Notes: a model not told the origin generated them from the sequence alone. DNA of 64,000 nt from Andrena cerasifolii (GCF_050908995.1 NC_135123.1:12028001-12092000), one strand, 5' to 3'. Shown: positions 25,101 to 37,796, counted from the stretch's first letter. Translations and numbers: made by a program.

Positions 25101-27806
25101 CGGCCTGGAATTAAGTTACACCTCGCGCAGCCCCGTCGCCCGCGAACGCGTACATTCGTGTCCCGTCGCGCCGTTTTCCAATTTGCTTTTTCGCCCCGCA
25201 CAAAAGGTATAATCATAGTTTCAATTAACCAAATTGGTTCGTTCGCCGGTAACTAAAGGAACATCTCATACTCCCGAGGGCAAGGGCAACATTGGAAGGC
25301 GCGAGATGATCGCGACTTTTAAATTGCTGTAAAAACTTTTTACGATCCTCGCGTCGAGGATGTTATTGCAATCGAATTTCGTTATGCTTCGGAGCCACGA
25401 ATTTCGTGGGAATTATTTTCCGATAATCACACTTTCCTGTCAGCTGGCTCGATTTTATTCTGACCTGGAAGATTGCAAAGCACACGGTAGTATTCCTTCT
25501 GCGAATGCGTGGTTGTGGAATGTATTACATCAATATCCTCCTAGCTCGATTAAATCATCTGCCCCCAAGAAACAACAATGGAGCTTGTGCGCATCGGAGA
25601 CTTCTAACCCAGAGCCAATCGTCCGCCGTCAGTTTAACAGGGAAATCGAATTCGTCGTGACTGCTGCCCAGGGAAACGGATGCTCCACGGCCAAGTAGAT
25701 CGGGGGTGCCTTAATTAACCCGACACGTCCCGCCGAATATCGTATTGGCGACCCTTAAAGCTACATTTCCACCGTGGAAGCTGAACGTGTCTGCCGGAGG
25801 CCGGTGCCTCGGATAGCGCCGCGTGAAAACGGATAAATCCTGATGGACGTGCCGATAATCCCCTCGCTTATAAGCAACTTCTTGTGTCTTTCAATTACGC
25901 GCGCCGAGAGTGGGTGGATGGGCGAAAGATCCCGGCCAGGCCGATACGAGGAAGGAAGATAGATAGCCGTACATCTCGTTGATGTTTCCAGTTACGTCGC
26001 GGAGCGACGGTGGAAGTTTCGTTTTGTAGCCGGCACGAAAGCTATCTACGGATTGGAAACGAGAAACTCGTCGCTGGCGCGGCTCCAACTACTCTTTTCC
26101 CCCCTTAGACAGGCCACTCTCGCGACTACGTACTTACCAGAGGGGGTGGGGGAGGAGGTTTTGTTTTATGCCCGGGCATTTTGCACTGCCGCGTTTAAAC
26201 ATATCCAGGAACGCGGACGAAACTGCGCCTTCCGCCTCCGACCAGGACTCGCGGTACGTGCAGTCGCGCACACGCGGTATTTTAATTCCAGACAACCACG
26301 TATTTCGGGGAGAGCAGGCGCGACTCGCCACCCTAGCTCACCCGAGCTTCAACAGGGCCTTTCGAGGAGAGTGGTCAGAAATTTGGGTTCGATGTTGTGC
26401 GTGATAATGGGAGGGAAAGTGGCGCGAACCCGTGTCCAGAGATGGGTCGAAGCTATTTAATGGGGACACTTCTGTGGCATTCTTATTTCTGTTTGTATTT
26501 TGGGTGGTGGCAGTTGAGCAGAGTACGTAGGCTGGTTTAAGGGGGTATACCCGTTTGAACCCTCGGAAAATGTATACATTTTGTGGATTTTTTTACAAGT
26601 CAACGGTTTGATGCAGATTTCCCGTTTTTTAACTATGTTTACATAGTATTATGAACTACTTATAAAAAAAGTTTCAGTTAAAAAACTATTGTTTTTCGGA
26701 AGTTACGGATACATGTCCGAAAGTCTCTCGATTTTAGACGGCTAAACGGTGGCCCTAAAAACTCGCGCTACGTTCAACCAATTTACTTCAAATTTTGCAT
26801 GCAGAATCATAATAAGATTCCGCATCGTCCAACGAAGGCTTTTTTATTTCGATTCCCCGTTTATTATTTATAAAGGAAAAAGGTGGATTTTTCTCTTAGA
26901 AAAATTTAACTTTACCTTTGATCTCTCACCATTTCTTTATTTTTCAAAATTTTCAAAATCGCCTTCGTTGGACGATGTGGAATCTTATTATGATTCTGCA
27001 TGCAAAATTTGAAGTAAATTGGTTGAACGTAGCGCGAGTTTTTAGGGCCACCGTTTAGCCGTCTAAAATCGAGAGACTTTCGGACATGTATCCGTAACTT
27101 CCGAAAAACAATAGTTTTTTAACTGAAACTTTTTTTATAAGTAGTTCATAATACTATGTAAACATAGTTAAAAAACGGGAAATCTGCATCAAACCGTTGA
27201 CTTGTAAAAAAATCCACAAAATGTATACATTTTCCGAGGGTTCAAACGGGTATACCCCCTTAAGAAACGATGGCAAGCATTGTGAGATATTCTTATTCGA
27301 GGTTGCTTGGAGACAATTGTGATCGTTAAACATTTTCTGGTAAAAGGATTCGGTGCTTCATCGTTGAAATCGTTTATTCGTTTCGATTGCCCAGCAAATA
27401 TACACATTATCATATTTCCTGCTTTCGTGCATAACAGTCGGGTCAGTAAATTTTCATCTGCCTCCTCTCTTCTACCTCTTCAACGACAGTATATCGTTCA
27501 ATTTGGCACGGCGTTTCACTGACGTCATCTCTCCCAGTTATCTCTTTTTACGGGACACGTGCTGTGGCATACAACTTTCGCGAAATAAGTCCCTTTCAAC
27601 GCTTCAAGTAGCCTCACCTTGTCCACGATTCTCGTGAAGCATCTGTTAATTGAATCCCGTTTGTCTTCTCGCGGTTAATGTTTGCACTTCACTATAATTA
27701 ACCCTGGGCTCTCCATTACACGATGAGAATTGGAAGTATCGGAGAATTAAGGGCGAGAATCAACGAGTCCTCCATCTAACGAGCAAAGTGATCCTTTCTG
27801 TTGCAG
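22198..27806 (+). other. Intron between exons D and E
   Basis: This 5.6 kb intron separates Ig domains b and c. Its one clear feature is the long foldback element at 26541-27259. The 135-codon frame at 26053-26460 and the 112-codon frame at 25360-25698 have no domain pattern. Nothing else is recognisable. Confidence 0.75.
26541..27259. mobile_element. Foldback element with two 299-bp nearly identical inverted arms
   Basis: The left arm (26541-26839) and the right arm (26961-27259) are reverse complements over their full 299 bp. I find one difference, at position 26822 (cGc against cAc), and no gap. The loop is 121 bp (26840-26960). Both outer ends are ggggg and are flanked by TTAA (26537-26540 and 27260-27263), which fits a TTAA target-site duplication as used by piggyBac-type elements. 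The usual piggyBac CCY start is absent, however. The 87-codon frame across the loop is a by-product of the palindrome. The element lies inside a transcribed intron. Confidence 0.93.
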
Positions 27807-27918
27807 ATCCGCCGATAGTGAGAATGAAACCAGAGAACATCACAGTGAACGAGACCGAGAACATTCTAATATTATGCGACTACAATGCCAATCCAGCTAC
27901 GTTGAAGAAAGTCACATG
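27807..27918 (+). CDS. IgSF gene exon E: first half of Ig domain c
   Basis: The acceptor is gttgcag|at and the donor is catg|gtgagt. The exon enters in phase 1 and leaves in phase 2 (112 bp). The junction with exon D gives the classic inter-Ig linker VLYPPIV. The exon carries ENILILCDYNANPATLKKVT and ends inside the conserved Trp codon (TG|G), a frequent place for an intron inside an Ig domain. ITV and ETE nearby include the N-glycosylation motifs NIT and NET. It is too short and ATG-poor to appear in ordinary ORF lists. Confidence 0.88.
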
Positions 27919-30900
27919 GTGAGTCGCCATTTAATCCACTGAATCGATTGCCAGGGGGAAATAGAAAAGTTAGAACTGCCGAGTAATTGGTCCCACAATC
28001 GAAACGATTCCACGTTGCGAACTGTTGTATTGACCTGTTGGAGAAATCCCGTTTATTTCTGCGCCAGCCATGGAAATTGATAAAATACGCGAGAACGTGA
28101 GTTGAATGCAACAACAACAACAAAAAGGCGCGAGTTTACGTTAGCTGTCTTTACCACGTGGTTGTGTAAATCACGCGAATCCATGTTTTTCGTTCTTTAC
28201 GCGTGACGCATGTTCTGTCGTGAACGATTCTGCTCGTTTATCAAGATTGCTGCTTTCAAGCTACCACGGAGAAGTGTAATTCTTCCGCGGCATTTCCTCG
28301 GGGATCGGTACGTCAATGTTGTGATCAACAAAGGGACATCGGAAGAGCCATTCCCCTTCAATTCGTACAAATACTTGCTTCTTATCGAGCCATTTTATTT
28401 CCCACGCACTCCATTGGCTACTGACAATGCGTCCCGCGACACGGCCGTTAAATGATAGGTGATCGAATTATTCTAAGAAACGTTGGGAAACCGTGGAACT
28501 GCAGGCATTCGCCTCTAATCCAGCTTCACTTTTCTCCAAACATGCTCGTAGAGTTTATTGACGGCGCAGGGGTGTTCGCGAGTTTATAGCGCCTCGGCCA
28601 GCCATGACTAACTATGTTATAAAAGAGGACGGAAGTAGCGGGAAGTTAATCCTCGGCTAGTGAAGATTGGATTGAACTTGGCCCGCGACGATACAGATTC
28701 TTTATCGTCTTAATGCGATATTGTATGGCGGGTACAAGGTGTGTCGTTTAACAAGGTGGCTTTAAACTTTGTTCCACGAACTATGAAGTAACATGCTGCG
28801 GGCTAACAAGGGATTAAGAGCGATTAAATTTTCATATTCATCTATATGCTCTTTTCTTTTCGCGTATGCACCTGCGCGTTGAAACCTACGTTAGTTTGAA
28901 GATATTTATAATTCGCCACTGGATGTGGTTTACTTGCAATTTAATCCTACTTTCCTATGCTTTTTATGGATGTACAAAGTGTTCTTCCAAATTCTGCCAG
29001 TTTGCTAAAATGGTCCAGGAAGTTGGGGATGAATTTACTCGAAACCAGTTGACTACGCGTTTCTAAAAATTTATTGAGAAAAGATGAACCGATTTCTTGC
29101 GAAGGAGAGTTGTTTGCAATGCAGAAGATCATTAGGTAAGAAATAATCGTTTGCGGTTGGGGATATTTTAAGCAGCTTATTCGTAAGTGCTGGTTACTCA
29201 GTTATAATAAAACATCATGCCATTTCTGCATGTTTCGAAATGTAGTCGTCAAAGTTTGGACAGGTCTGGATTTCTAGCCAATTCGAGAGAACGAGCGTAG
29301 TAAATTTTTTCAGCGAGTGCATGCGATAACGTGTGTGATCGTGTTTTTATGAAATTTATGAAATATTTGACTCCCGCGCTGTTTGCATTTCAAACGTAAC
29401 TTTTTGAAGCCAACTGCACATACTGTTGATAGCATCGGGGAAACTGTCAACGTGGGGGATTAAAAATGCTTAATAAATGTTTGAGTCGAAGCTGTTACTC
29501 GGTTCGTACACCGCGCTGTTTACGAGCAAAATTTTTTACGGCTCACAAAACGACGTAATCGTAAAAATGTTTATCGACCCGTAAACCAATATTGGAATTC
29601 AAAGTGTTAATGTGACGCGTGAAACACCATGCGTCAATGTTTCTCCCCAACGTACCCGATATGTTTTCCTTATTTTCGTCAATAATTGACTGAAATTGAT
29701 CTTCATTAGGAAACTTAATTAGCAGTCTTCGGATAAAACGTCGATCAAATTCCAATGTTTTCACCGGTTCCAATCTTCCAAGTGGTTACTGTAATTAATG
29801 CTGTATTACAGAGAAACTTCTTGGTAAGTGGACTAAGATGCAGGCTAAAGGGGAAGAGTGTTAAATATTTCATCTCATAGAACTATGTTGCCTATGGATG
29901 AGTTCCTTTACAAGTCATTACAGATTTAATCGGATAAGGCTTAACAACACAGTTAGCATAGTCATCAAGACTTGTTCGGACTTTTAGAATTCCAATTACC
30001 CCATTTTTAATTCTGATTCGAGATAAGCTCACTTGCGATAAATATTAAGTTTTTGATAGAACTTGTGCCTTCTTACCTTCTCAAATCGATTCAGGCCTAT
30101 TATATGCCATTATCGCGTATTAACCAACGAGAGGAAAATTAACTAGATAATTAATCAGAGGAAAATTCGTCTAACCAGTAAACGAAACTGTCAAGCATTT
30201 TATTTCCCAAGAAATTCGCAACTGTAATCGCGAATATGGCTCGTAATACAAGCCTACAATTTTATCGTCTACTATTTGTGCATGATCGACGGAACCTGGT
30301 AAAAACCGATACACAAGTTGAACCGACTGCAACCAACAGAGGCTGAGTATGATTAATTTGGGTTGACTGGTGGTTTCCTGCGATGAGCCGAAGTTGCGAA
30401 CTGTTTTGTCCTTAACTTTCGCGTTTGTGTGTTCCCGTTATTTACTTGCCTTTGCTCAACTGACCCTCTACGACGCTATTTTCAAGCCATCGCCATCGTC
30501 GGAGCCAGTTTAGGGCTGCAGAACCCATAGAGATAATAAAACATTTCCCACAAAAGAAAGTAACGCATACAACAAGTCCATGATAGACTACCCACAGTGT
30601 ACACATCGATATCGTGGAAGCAACGTCACAGTCCATAATACAAAACCATCTGATCCCCGCTTACTGCCACGTTGCAGCAGACGTACTGTATAAATACTAT
30701 TCGTGAACGACAGAAGTGATAAAAATAATTTTCATGAACGACGAGTGTCATCGACCCACTTAAGAGATTAAACACATCCTACCCGTTGTGCTTCCTGTAT
30801 CTCAGAATACCGTCGAACGATAGCGTCGATATTCGGCCCGGAGAGGCCTGAATACCCCGGGATTTAAAGTATCCACCCTCCGCTCGGCGGCCGCACTCGA

Positions 30901-31695
30901 AACGTCGAAGCAAAAAACGGAGAACCCATCCGGGATGATTTATCATATTTTTCTGCCGCGCGTCCTAAAAACCATATTTCACGCTGATGCATGTAACGGG
31001 GCGCGCGACGATCCGATCCTCGCCGTCTGCTTTGCGCGGCAATATTTCGGTAAAAAATTGCGGGGACGGGATGATAAAATTGAGCAAACACGGTTACATT
31101 TTGGAACGCGGTAATTACGAGAGATCCACGATGCTGATCGTTTCCACGACTACTTCATGCTCGCCATCGATCATCGATATTTCCAGCGGACTTTGCCGGG
31201 AAAAAATCAGTCGTCGACCGAACGAATTCGGAATACGGGGGGGGGGGCAGGGGAGTGGTTTTTGTTGCAGCTTTAAAACGACTTTTTATGAAATATTTTC
31301 GTCGTCTATCGTTGGCGCGCGTGCTATTAAAAATTGCATAACTGTCGAGGTGAACATAGTGCAAAGAATGCTTTATCTTTTTCGCGGCAGTAAACAAACC
31401 CGGTGAGGAATTGAATCGTCCCAGCGTCTCTACATAGATGTTTTGTCGATCAATTTTTTTTTTTATCAAATAGCAGGTGTGCAATATCTGACTGCTTAAT
31501 TTGTATTTTATAATCTTCAATAAATGAAATTCTGGTGGTTGTAGGGTTCGAATATGGGTCTCTTTTTTTTAGTAATAAACACCGTTAATAATAGTAATAA
31601 TAATATAAGTTGGATTCGAAGCAGTTCCAGAATGCTCGCCTTTGTTGCACAACGCTGAGTTATTTATCGTGTGGTTGTTTCTTCTTTCTGTCCAG
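27919..31695 (+). other. Intron between exons E and F
   Basis: This 3.8 kb intron interrupts the conserved Trp codon of Ig domain c in phase 2. It contains a short (caa)n stretch near 28110, an 11-G run at 31237-31247 and AT-rich sequence. No exon, RNA gene or transposon end is visible. Confidence 0.75.
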
Positions 31696-31874
31696 GTTGC
31701 GAGACGACGAGGAATTAGTTTTAACCGAGGACCACTACGAGGGTGGTATCACGGAGCAAACGGCCCTTACCGTGAAGAATGCGACGCCCAGTGACATGGG
31801 CACTTACAGGTGCATCCTGAGCAATACTGTTGGTCCATCCGTTTCAGAGGACATCGTTGAAGTCTCCGTATTGT
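31696..31874 (+). CDS. IgSF gene exon F: second half of Ig domain c
   Basis: The acceptor is ctgtccag|g and the donor is ttgt|gtgagt. The exon enters in phase 2, completing the Trp codon, and leaves in phase 1 (179 bp). It encodes LRDDEELVLTEDHY, then the E-F strand TALTVKNATPSDMGTYRC, a textbook Ig motif (L-x-x-x-D-x-G-x-Y-x-C). The end SVL plus one base joins to the next exon as VLYKP. NAT is a potential N-glycosylation site. Confidence 0.92.
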
Positions 31875-33599
31875 GTGAGTGCTAGAAATTAGGCCGAGAG
31901 CTTTCCATTGTACCTTAATCAATCAAGCAGCTTCCTCGTGTACATCGGGCTACATATAATATTGTTAAAAACCTTTTTATTTCCAAACACCCCTACTCCT
32001 CTACATTCTAATCGACAGTCCTCGACCCCGATGCCATAGACTCGCGTACACTTTTCTCAAGGCGCTCTAGAGATACCGCGGGACATCAGAGGAAATGAAA
32101 CCTAGTAACGAATTACATTAAACGAAGGATCCCATTGACCCAGCCCAAGCTCTGCTATATCAAAGTCAGACAAAATTCCAGATATTCGCTCGCAAGGTGC
32201 AGCCAAAGGCAGGGCGGAAAGTAAGGCGGAGGGGCAGAAGGGCGGATGGGTCAAAACCGAAACAATTTATTCGCCTCGCGGAAGCGTTAATGTATCACCG
32301 TGGATTAAATAAGCTTCCCCGCAGGTTGGTTATTGGGTCAACCATCCCGGCTCCCGGAAAGTTACCGTCGCGTTACCGTAAACTCGACCGCGCGATACAA
32401 TGAAATTCTAATTGCAGCCTTAATACCGCTCGGGGGGCGTTGTATTTTGCGCAAACAATCCGTGGGGCCAGGCTGTAGAATTCGAAGGCGGGAAATTAGT
32501 TGGCCGATCTTTCTTCCGCCCCTCTGCCAACCCCACCGTCGCCGTCGTTGTATTTTTCTTCGCCCCCCCCTCCCAGAGCAAACTCCCGCGGACGCTTTCC
32601 GGGTTCTTTTGTTTTGAACTTGCTGAAATCTTGATTACCTCGCGGATAAAAAATGTTCCAGCCAATCTGCTGATTGGATCCTCCTACTCGAGAGTCTTCT
32701 TCAGGTGCTTCGCTGGCTCCTGGGCTCTGTTCCTTCTCCGTGCCCGTCTTGTTTCGCTGTTCATCAGGGCCGATAGTGGCATAAATGGACTCTCCAATCG
32801 CGGGTCGAACGACCAGCCGCGGCGTGATATGTATGTTTTATTTTGAATAGTTTTACCGCGGGCATAAATCTTTACGCGTGCCTCGACCTCGTAAAAAAAT
32901 ACATGAGCCCCGAGACTCTCGAAGTGGATGGCCGTTCGATGGACTGAAGAAGAAGAGGAGCTTCCCCTCCTCTTCTTCTTTTTTAGATTGATTAGATCCA
33001 TTCGAGTGAAATATCGCTTTCATCGTCGACCGGGGGGAACCTGCGAAATGAACAATCACGTGCTGCAGCTGATATTAAATTCTTTATTTTCCTTTCCACT
33101 CGTCCATTACCGAACATCAGTTCAGAGACTATTTCCCCGTTTATGGAGGAATTTCTTGGAAACTCTATTATGATAAATTAATCTCGGTAGGACGATACTG
33201 TTCCCTTCCTTTCAAACAAGGTAGGTAAAAATAACTGGTACATGGAACAGGGAACTTAATAACTAAGTCCCGTCCTCAAGAGACTGTAAAGTTCCCTGCG
33301 CGACAATGCTAATTAGCCTGCATATTTCGTGTTGACTTGTTACAATGCTAAGCGACACTCACACGTACGCAAATACTTAGTACTGTACTCGTTCTTCTTA
33401 AAAATTCTCTAACGACCGACTGGAGCGACTGGGCCCAGCTTCGTCACGCATTAACCATTCAGGAGTCTTCGTCCAAAACCTTCCCTCCTTCCAATTCGAT
33501 GATACTTTAACGAACTTTTTTCCACTCGCGGCGATACTCCCAGCGAGGAGTCGATGATAAGCAATTATTCGATCCCTTGGCTGTTCATTTGCCCCGCAG
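31875..33599 (+). other. Intron between exons F and G
   Basis: This 1.7 kb phase-1 intron separates Ig domains c and d. It holds the perfect purine/pyrimidine hairpin at 32947-32980. Several overlapping open frames around 32.3-33.1 kb on both strands look like composition artefacts. Confidence 0.75.
32947..32980. repeat. Perfect 14-bp purine/pyrimidine inverted repeat
   Basis: The sequence aagaagaagaggag is followed by a 6-base loop (cttccc) and then ctcctcttcttctt. The two arms are perfectly complementary. As RNA this would form a short stable hairpin. It lies in the middle of an intron, away from the splice sites, and has no obvious function. Confidence 0.8.
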
Positions 33600-33944
33600 A
33601 TAAGCCCGTGGTGGAAGTGATAATGGACCCGGAGACGGCAGTGAACGAGGCGGACCGTTTAAACGTCTCTTTGACCTGCGAAGTTGTTTCTGGGAATCCA
33701 GCAAGCCTGGGCGCCGTCCGTTGGTACTTGGACGGGGACCTGCTGAAAGAACTTCCGGATTGCACAAGAAATAGCACGGCGACCACCACCACCACCGAGG
33801 AATCTTTAATTTTCTGCGATATCGATCCGAGCAAGCTGCTGCTGGAAGCAGTGGGACGTTCCTTTCACGGCAACTACTCTTGCGAGGGCAGAAACGACGC
33901 TGGCTGGGGACCACTTTCGCCGAGTGCGCCAGTTATAGTCTATT
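33600..33944 (+). CDS. IgSF gene exon G: Ig domain d, complete in one exon
   Basis: The acceptor is ccccgcag|at and the donor is tatt|gtgagc, phase 1 at both sides (115 codons). The exon holds a whole Ig domain: LNVSLTCEV (B strand), GAVRWYLDGD (C strand) and GNYSCEGRNDAGWG (F strand and FG loop). Two extra Cys occur between the C and E strands, in LPDCTRN and IFCDID, and could form an additional disulphide. A run of five Thr codons (acc/act type) sits between them. Potential glycosylation sites are NVS, NST and NYS. The single-exon layout differs from the three upstream domains, each split over two exons. Confidence 0.92.
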
Positions 33945-35035
33945 GTGAGCCCCCTTTAATTTTTAATTCTTTGATCCGATCCTCCTTTTTTTTCCCTTCG
34001 ACACTGGCCTCAACGTCCGCAGATCTCCCAGACCGTTGATCTAAATTATTTTAACCGAGCAAAGATTCACGGGGACCTCCTACGTCTGATACAACGAAAG
34101 CTGGCAGAGGCTGAGAATTTCATTGTTTCCGATAATTAACGCGGCAAATCATTCTTGTACGGTGGAATAAATGTGGGGTGGAAGGGAAACGTGATTTGAG
34201 TCCTGTCGATTTGATTAAGGGAATTGGGATGATAGTTTCCCCTTGTTACAGAATATAAACGAATGTGTTTCTACTTACTTAGTTTCGTGTCTCGTAGACC
34301 CTGCCTTCTATTACTGCGGCCTCGTCATCCTTTCTAGTAACGATTTATATAATGTTTGAACCCTTTTGACGGAGCTAATGCTATTCCTGTGTAATGCAAA
34401 TTTTCGAATCTTCTACGTTTCGAAATTGCCTCCGCTGCTGTATACGGCTTTTGCAATTTCCCCCAGCGCTTCTCTATTATGTTTAAGTCAGCCCATCTTG
34501 CTGACCGTCCAGAAATCGTTATTTTTTAATTAGAAAGGCAGCTTTTAGCGCAACACAAGCGCGTCAACCTGGCGAATTTACCAGCCGCGCTGACGTATTT
34601 GCTCCTCGATTAATCTTGCAATAATCAACGCTGCTCGTCCGTCGCTTTACAAGCATTAATTTATTTCTCTTGCGGTATCCAGGTCCCTCAGATTTCTTAT
34701 TTACCTAATCATCTCTCTTCTTCTCTTCGGCTCTTCATTCATTAAATATCTTCCCTCCGCTAAGACCGTCGCTCCTTACCACGGAATATATTTAAGCTGA
34801 ATCTTGGGGATATCATCCTTCTGTCCTAAGGTACATACCTTAGAACTTTGATTACGTTATAAGGAATATCCTTCGCGGAAAACTTATCAAAGTTCACGCT
34901 CTACTCCCAAACCCCTTATCTCCGGCGACAAATGGACTCTTAGCTGCACTAAGATTACTCGACAGAAATGCCAGACGATGTTAAACTGTTGAGATTCTAA
35001 TATGAATGCGGTTTCCATGGCGCCTGGAACGACAG
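33945..35035 (+). other. Intron between exons G and H
   Basis: This 1.1 kb phase-1 intron lies between Ig domains d and e. It is AT-rich with nothing recognisable. Its 3' end has an unusually weak pyrimidine tract before the chosen acceptor. Confidence 0.7.
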
Positions 35036-35302
35036 ATAAGCCTGGGCCAGCTTCGATCTCGTACAAGCCCCAGCAGGTGATTAAGAAGCGGCCGTTGACC
35101 ATCACGTGCTTCGTCCAGGACCCAGGGCGACCGAAGGTGGTTGGCTTCAAATGGTTACGGGGCCTTCACAGACTTCCGGATGAGAACGACGCCACCCTTA
35201 CCATCGAGTCGGTTAATTTGGAAACAGAGGCGAACTTCACTTGTCTCGCGTACAATGAGGCTGGCGACGGCGACCCGGCCACCACGTTTATCGACGTGTC
35301 TG
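35036..35302 (+). CDS. IgSF gene exon H: Ig domain e, complete in one exon
   Basis: The donor is tctg|gtgagt and both ends are phase 1 (89 codons). The acceptor is gaacgacag|at, with a weak polypyrimidine tract. I chose it because it restores the linker VYYKPGPASIS, matching the linkers VLYPP and VLYKP elsewhere in the protein. A second in-phase AG at 35051-35052 (gggccag|ct) would give an exon five codons shorter. The domain has PLTITCFVQDPG, VVGFKWLRG and ANFTCLAYNEAGDGDPA. It is compact, with a short C-E region. Confidence 0.87.
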
Positions 35303-36748
35303 GTGAGTTGTAAAGTTAGTTGAAAAAGTTCCCAGCTCCCGCTCACCCCACTCCCGCGACGAATAAACCTGCCGTTCGTCTTCCGCGTGACGTTAATTTC
35401 GCCGTGGCTTCTGGCCGGTCAAAGGCACACGGACTCGTTCAGAATTGGCGGAAATGGCTCGAGGAGACCTCCTTTCTTTCACTATTCATCGAGCTTGGCC
35501 ACCGGAATTTTTCGGGAGCAAAAGGAAAAGGGGAAACGTTGACTGTATAATTTCGTAGTTGCCTCGTACAGAAGTGTACTTATAATTACTTCCGAGAGGG
35601 TGCTGTATCTAAATTAACGATTCGTATCTTGGCTGCAGTGTGAACGCGTTTCTCCTTTTTATTTAATTCGTATACATATGCAGGGAACCTCTACCACGTT
35701 ATGTTTCTTCCCGCATTTTACATGATAATGCTACCGGCAACGTAATGGAAGCTTCGGCTGATGGTAGCTCTGTTCCAAACACGTGAAATGATAATATAAT
35801 ATTCAACGAAAATTTCTGCAACAATGCTACCAGTAACTTACCAAAGATAATGGAGTTCCTCAAGACACGTACATGAGTATTCATAATTCTTGCCAAGAAG
35901 AGCCCGTAAATCGACTTTTTAAGGATCATCAGTAACATTCAAAATAAGCGAAAATCTTTGAAAATTGGAGGCATCGATCTTTATGCAACAGTAAAACCCT
36001 CTGCAAAATTTTAGAAAAATTGATTCGGTAGTTTTCAAATTATTTAACTTAGATTTTTATCAACACTCACCAAATACATTACATTGACACACTTTTCACT
36101 GCTTTTCATATAAGTAAAAAGGAAAATTATAGTTTGATTATTTCATTTCTAGCAGTTGCATTTCAGGTACATTCCATCAAACGAGTTAATGATAAATCAT
36201 CGAATATTCAATAAATTAGCAAAATAAGATAAAAAATAAGAGCGAATTCAACTGAATTTGCGATAAAAACACACCATTGCCATTTCTGACTGGTTTTCAT
36301 CACAGGAAAAAGCCTTATTAAAATCTTGTAAATGGATTAACTTTTGGCTAAGATTGTCACTGAAGTTCATCCTTAATGCTAGCAAAGATTATATGTCCCC
36401 TTAAGAATATTTCCCCCCACTTAAACCCACGTAATCCACGATTCTAAAACACCCAGCGCTACTCGTCGATCTTCGAAACGTGAAAAAAAAAACTAAAACA
36501 GTGTCTAGAAAGTCCAGACCGCGCCGATATGAATACCATGAAGGGGAACGACGTGTTCGGACGACATACTTGCGAACTAATGAATCTCCAAGCCCGATAG
36601 CGTATTCTCGGCCAGAAAATGTAGCGAGCTTCGCGTCGGCGGGACGATCGTGGGCCACCCTTATCTCTCCCTCGCGAGCAACAATGCCCTCCTGCCTTCC
36701 TGCCATCGGCAGGAAGCACTGTTAAACTTGTCCTTTGATTGTCAATAG
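35303..36748 (+). other. Intron between exons H and I
   Basis: This 1.4 kb phase-1 intron lies between Ig domains e and f. The section 35.9-36.4 kb is very AT-rich and repeat-like in texture, but I found no matching ends. No coding signal is present. Confidence 0.75.
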
Positions 36749-37105
36749 CGGCGCCATCGTTTATCAAGAAGCTGGTCCCTTATAACGGCTACGTGTACAA
36801 TTCGCCGAACGTTAGCATCATGTGCTGGGTGGAGTGCGCGCCCATTTGCAATATTTCCTGGCTCAAGGACGACATACCCATGGACTTCTCGAAAACGAAC
36901 CGATACTACCTGTCGAACGTTTATCATCCCCCTGATCCGCGAACGAACGACTTCGAGAGCATCCAGTCGACCCTGGTCTGGAACCTGACCGCCTGGTCAA
37001 GTGGCCAGCTCGATCGTGTCGAAGACAACGTGAAATTCACTTGCGAGAGCAGCAGCAACGGCATCGGGCCTGGAGTGAACAGCAGCACTCACTTTCGCGT
37101 GGAAT
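36749..37105 (+). CDS. IgSF gene exon I: Ig domain f, complete in one exon with extra cysteines
   Basis: The acceptor is gattgtcaatag|cg and the donor is gaat|gtaagt, phase 1 at both sides (119 codons). The B-strand region reads VSIMCWVECAPICNISWLKD, so two extra Cys lie between the canonical Cys and the Trp. The F strand is VKFTCESSSNGIG. The C-E region is long and holds the stretch SNVYHPPDPRTNDFESIQST. Potential N-glycosylation sites are NVS, NIS, NLT and NSS. The Cys-rich B-C loop is the most distinctive feature of the protein and should help to identify the orthologue. Confidence 0.9.
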
Positions 37106-37535
37106 GTAAGTCCCTCTTCATCTCGAACGGAACAGAGTCTCCCTTTCACGGCAGACTGGCTCGTCGAGGGCACTGGGGTAGTTCGACGAGTCTTACAGAG
37201 TCTTGCACGTTCAAGTACAATTACAGAGTTACGTACCGTTTCCAGAGTTGTTACGTAGCATTTCAGCAATCAGGCTTTCGGCGTTCTCGCTAATCTTCTG
37301 GGCGTAGCCGCTACCAAAGTCTGGGGGGTCGCGTAGATATTTTCGGCAGAGGTTGGTTAAAATGTTCGGACTCGGCAGCTTTCGATAGAAATCGATGCCG
37401 GTTGTAGATTAACTCCGTAATTGAAAGTGTAGCCGGCTTTTTTATTCGGGGGGATGGAATCTCGAACGGGGACTTTTGTCGAGGAATTACAGCTCACCAT
37501 AGATGGCAGCCTCCTTTTTTCTTTCTTCCCGCCAG
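37106..37535 (+). other. Intron between exons I and J
   Basis: This is a short 430-bp phase-1 intron. The reading frames of both neighbouring exons run some way into it, but without Ig signatures. Nothing else is visible. Confidence 0.8.
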
Positions 37536-37796
37536 TTCCCCCGGAAAACATGACGATCTCGAGGAAAGTGATAAACGTCACTGTCGACACAATCCCGGAA
37601 ACGGTGGACTGCAACGCCACGGGGCGCCCACAGCCCACCTTCCGATGGTTTCGCGAGGGATCCACGGACACCATCGTCCATGACCATGTTCTCGATTTGA
37701 AAATGCCAGTGCCGAGGCGCAGCAACGGGACTTACTACTGCGAGGCGTCGAATCGCCACGGGAACCGGAGCATTTCCATGGTCATGAATGTTCAAT
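37536..37796 (+). CDS. IgSF gene exon J: Ig domain g, complete in one exon
   Basis: The acceptor follows a good polypyrimidine tract (ctttcttcccgccag|tt) and the donor is caat|gtaagt, phase 1 at both sides (87 codons). The translation starts PPENMTISRKVINVTVD and has PETVDCNATGRPQPTFRWFR (B and C strands) and SNGTYYCEASNRHGNRS (F strand and FG loop). It is a standard I-set or C2 domain with several N-glycosylation motifs (NMT, NVT, NAT, NGT, NRS). A longer open frame extends about 80 bases upstream of the acceptor, but that part is intronic. Confidence 0.92.

Noticed and set aside
26749..27012. 87-codon open frame across the foldback element
   Set aside because: It runs from one inverted arm through the loop into the other. 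It is a by-product of the palindrome with no protein pattern.
31545..31560. ggttcgaat string resembling a tRNA T-loop
   Set aside because: No cloverleaf, anticodon stem or internal A box can be built around it.
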